From Candidatus Latescibacterota bacterium (GTDB lineage: Bacteria; Latescibacterota; UBA2968; GCA-2709665): DNA of 32,874 bases. Position 1 is the first letter of the stretch; every line of letters starts with the position of its first letter. A program made the translations under genes and the position numbers. The notes below the pieces were generated by a model that saw nothing but the letters and a program-made list of their open reading frames with translations, did no database searches and was not told where the DNA came from. Of the stretch, positions 31,208-32,874 are shown piece by piece. Where the stretch lies: assembly GCA_012270675.1 (NCBI GenBank), contig JAAXHW010000031.1, positions 1 through 32,874 on the forward strand, read 5' to 3'.

Positions 31208-32874
31208 TCAGGGTCGTCCCTGCTGCCTCGTGGTCGGCCTCATCGGGAAATCATCTCTAACCTGTCCCCCATCTTCAACCTTCAATATCCCTTCCATCGC
31301 CGCAGACCACATCCCGCATCGGACCTCCAGCATCCGGTCCACGGGCGTCACCAGCGTAATCAAAAGCCGGAATGCTTCCGGGGCCGGTTCGCTGTTGCGC
31401 ATGTGCCACATCCGGTGTGCGTATGCTCCCGGCCCCACCGAAATCGCATCGTTTCCTGCATGGTAGGTCGCATACCCCGACTTCAAGAACGCTGTCTGTC
31501 CCTCTACCCCCTGGATGGCCCCGCTCTCAAAATCGAGTTCCCCTCCGGGCGCAAAATCGCACGCAATCTGTAAAGGCACCCCGTCCAGCCCCCCGGCCAC
31601 AATCCGGAGGTCGAACCCGCCTTCCACTTCTTCCACCGTCAGGTCCATCACCAGGGGCGGCACAGCGGAGAATACACGCCGCCGCCGGACCTCCTCCCAC
31701 TGCGCCTGGTCCACCGGTTCGCCCAGGGGCTGGAAATAGCCGGGGCTGTCGTAGTGCCACCCCCTGCCCGGATGCGTCATCCGAACCCCTCCATCCGCCT
31801 CCCGGAAAGCCTCTCCCACAAACTGTGCCGTTCCATAATAACTCGCACAGACCTTCACCGCCGTCAACGCGGCCTCCCCGTGCTTCAGGCTGAAAGGCGC
31901 CGTAATCCCCGACGCCGTCGTTGCGCTCATCCTCCCCCTGCGCACCCGCCAGAGGCCCGCAACCGGGTAGACCTTCGAATAGCTCTCCGGCAGCGGCTCG
32001 CGCTTCAGGCCGTCCTCACGCCATTCGGGATGTTCCAGAAAAGGGTGAAGCGTCCAGGGCAACCCTCCGGGTTGCAGGTCAAACAGCCAGTCCGCCACCG
32101 CCGCGTAGAACCCGTTGCTTTCCATCCGTGCCACCGCATAATAACTGTCCACCAGCCCCACCGGGACCGTCCTCTGCCCCCGGTCCTGCCTGCGTGAAAC
32201 ACTGGTCACGACCGTACCGTCGGCGTGCAGGAGGTGGTAGGAAAGGTCCAGGTTCTTCCGCACCGGATGCAGCAGTTCCGGCCGGTCCAGCGCCTCTGCC
32301 GCAATCCGCAGCGACCGGTTGCAGACCGCGTTGTAAACCCCTGTACTCCGCTCCGTATACTCCCCGTCTGCATTGATATCGATCGTCTCCGCCAGGTAGG
32401 CCTCAACAGTGTCTATCACATCCAGGTCCGGAAACAGCGCCTGCGCCTGCGACAGGGCCGCCACCAGCACCCACCGGTGGTTGGGCGTATGAAAGCCCCC
32501 GGAGGCCATCCCCGGCGCGGCCGTCCGGATCAGCTCCCCCAGCGCCTCCGCGATCTTCCCGGCCCCGGCATCGTCCCCTTCCTGCCGGGCTGCCCTCACC
32601 ACCGGCGCCATCGCCTGCACCAGAAAGCCGGTATCGGGCGCCGAATCGAAATTCGTAGTTATCAGGTCAAACCGTCCGGACGCCCACCGGGCCTTCCGTC
32701 CGAATCCCGCCCCCAGGAGAATCCGTTCAACGACCTCGGAACTCCGGAAGTGCCTGGAGCCCTCCAGCAGATAGGCATAGCCCAGAGGAACGACGTGCCC
32801 CACCCCGGTTCCTCCCGCCATGCCCTCCTCCGCAAACCCCCCGAAGTCGGTCCTGGACCGGTCCAGGACCTGTT
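31208..32874 (-). CDS. Heparinase II/III-like protein (5' end outside window)
   Basis: The frame is open to the window edge, upstream of the ATG at 32821 (Q-V-L-D-R-S-R continues in frame), so the true start lies beyond 32874 and the gene is partial. At least 554 residues are visible. The N-terminal half looks like the alpha/alpha toroid of polysaccharide lyases and heparinase II/III-like proteins (G-G-F-H-T-P-N-H-R-W-V-L, D-I-N-A-D-G-E-Y-T-E-R-S-T-G-V-Y-N). The C-terminal half is beta-rich (F-S-L-K-H-G, F-R-L-L-I-T-L-V-T-P). No signal peptide can be assessed. Function would be degradation of an acidic polysaccharide or a related sugar, but I recognise only the fold, not the subfamily. Confidence 0.6.
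   Translation of the reverse strand, partial: QVLDRSRTDFGGFAEEGMAGGTGVGHVVPLGYAYLLEGSRHFRSSEVVERILLGAGFGRKARWASGRFDLITTNFDSAPDTGFLVQAMAPVVRAARQEGDDAGAGKIAEALGELIRTAAPGMASGGFHTPNHRWVLVAALSQAQALFPDLDVIDTVEAYLAETIDINADGEYTERSTGVYNAVCNRSLRIAAEALDRPELLHPVRKNLDLSYHLLHADGTVVTSVSRRQDRGQRTVPVGLVDSYYAVARMESNGFYAAVADWLFDLQPGGLPWTLHPFLEHPEWREDGLKREPLPESYSKVYPVAGLWRVRRGRMSATTASGITAPFSLKHGEAALTAVKVCASYYGTAQFVGEAFREADGGVRMTHPGRGWHYDSPGYFQPLGEPVDQAQWEEVRRRRVFSAVPPLVMDLTVEEVEGGFDLRIVAGGLDGVPLQIACDFAPGGELDFESGAIQGVEGQTAFLKSGYATYHAGNDAISVGPGAYAHRMWHMRNSEPAPEAFRLLITLVTPVDRMLEVRCGMWSAAMEGILKVEDGGQVRDDFPMRPTTRQQGRP

Noticed and set aside
1-32874. tRNA or rRNA genes, CRISPR arrays, insertion sequences, prophage genes
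   Set aside because: None seen: no regular spaced repeats, transposase or integrase motifs, or cloverleaf-like sequences were recognised.

Overview
The window is a GC-rich, densely coded bacterial chromosome segment with about 28 protein genes and no RNA genes, CRISPR arrays or recognisable mobile elements. Several traits point to an uncultured lineage of the FCB superphylum, with Latescibacterota as my best guess: a type IX secretion (T9SS) C-terminal sorting domain, a DUF6029-like outer-membrane protein, a dockerin-like EF-hand tail on an exported protein, tandem phytanoyl-CoA-dioxygenase paralogs, and a tilS-ftsH-folP gene order. The lineage is an inference from gene content, not from a phylogenetic marker.

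Layout. Positions 90-2375: a lipoprotein with an alpha/beta-hydrolase fold and an exported alkaline-phosphatase-like protein, both apparently without catalytic residues. 2391-3443 (-): Gfo/Idh/MocA oxidoreductase. 3789-7201: a three-gene envelope redox operon (TlpA-like thioredoxin, DUF6029-like beta-barrel, exported thioredoxin-fold selenoprotein), closed by a terminator. 7298-16947: a housekeeping block, tilS, ftsH, folP, purM, a small membrane protein, holA, trx, galU and a GHMP sugar kinase. 17021-19465: an SDR oxidoreductase, then on the minus strand a sugar isomerase-like TIM barrel and a voltage-gated K+ channel. 19580-21577: NhaC-type antiporter. 21623-25211 (-): radical SAM/B12-type enzyme, amidohydrolase and TIM-barrel isomerase. 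25429-29137: an envelope protein, a Tat-exported sulfite-oxidase-like molybdoenzyme and two PhyH oxygenases. 29278-31085 (-): a T9SS cargo protein with tandem Cache-like domains, split by a one-base frameshift. 31208 to the window edge (-): a heparinase II/III-like protein.

The strongest discovery is at 5867-7201. What looks like a 63-codon ORF followed by a separate 356-codon ORF is one reading frame interrupted by a single TGA at 6056-6058. The TGA falls exactly on the first cysteine of a thioredoxin CxxC motif, giving U-T-L-C. It is followed at 6067-6089 by a hairpin with a GGUC loop whose G and U are bases 23 and 24 counted from the U of UGA, the same spacing and loop as the E. coli fdhF SECIS. 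The product would be an exported selenoprotein with a thioredoxin domain, two Ig-like domains and a dockerin-like tail. It lies directly downstream of a Cys-type TlpA thioredoxin and an outer-membrane beta-barrel, suggesting an undescribed envelope redox system.

The second notable signal is the PhyH gene at 27668-28405. In an ungapped alignment to its neighbour, the iron-binding HxD motif reads H-S-G, the substitution known from 2-oxoglutarate-dependent halogenases.

Promoters with TTGACA and 17-bp spacers lie upstream of purM, trx and the antiporter, and help fix their true start codons.
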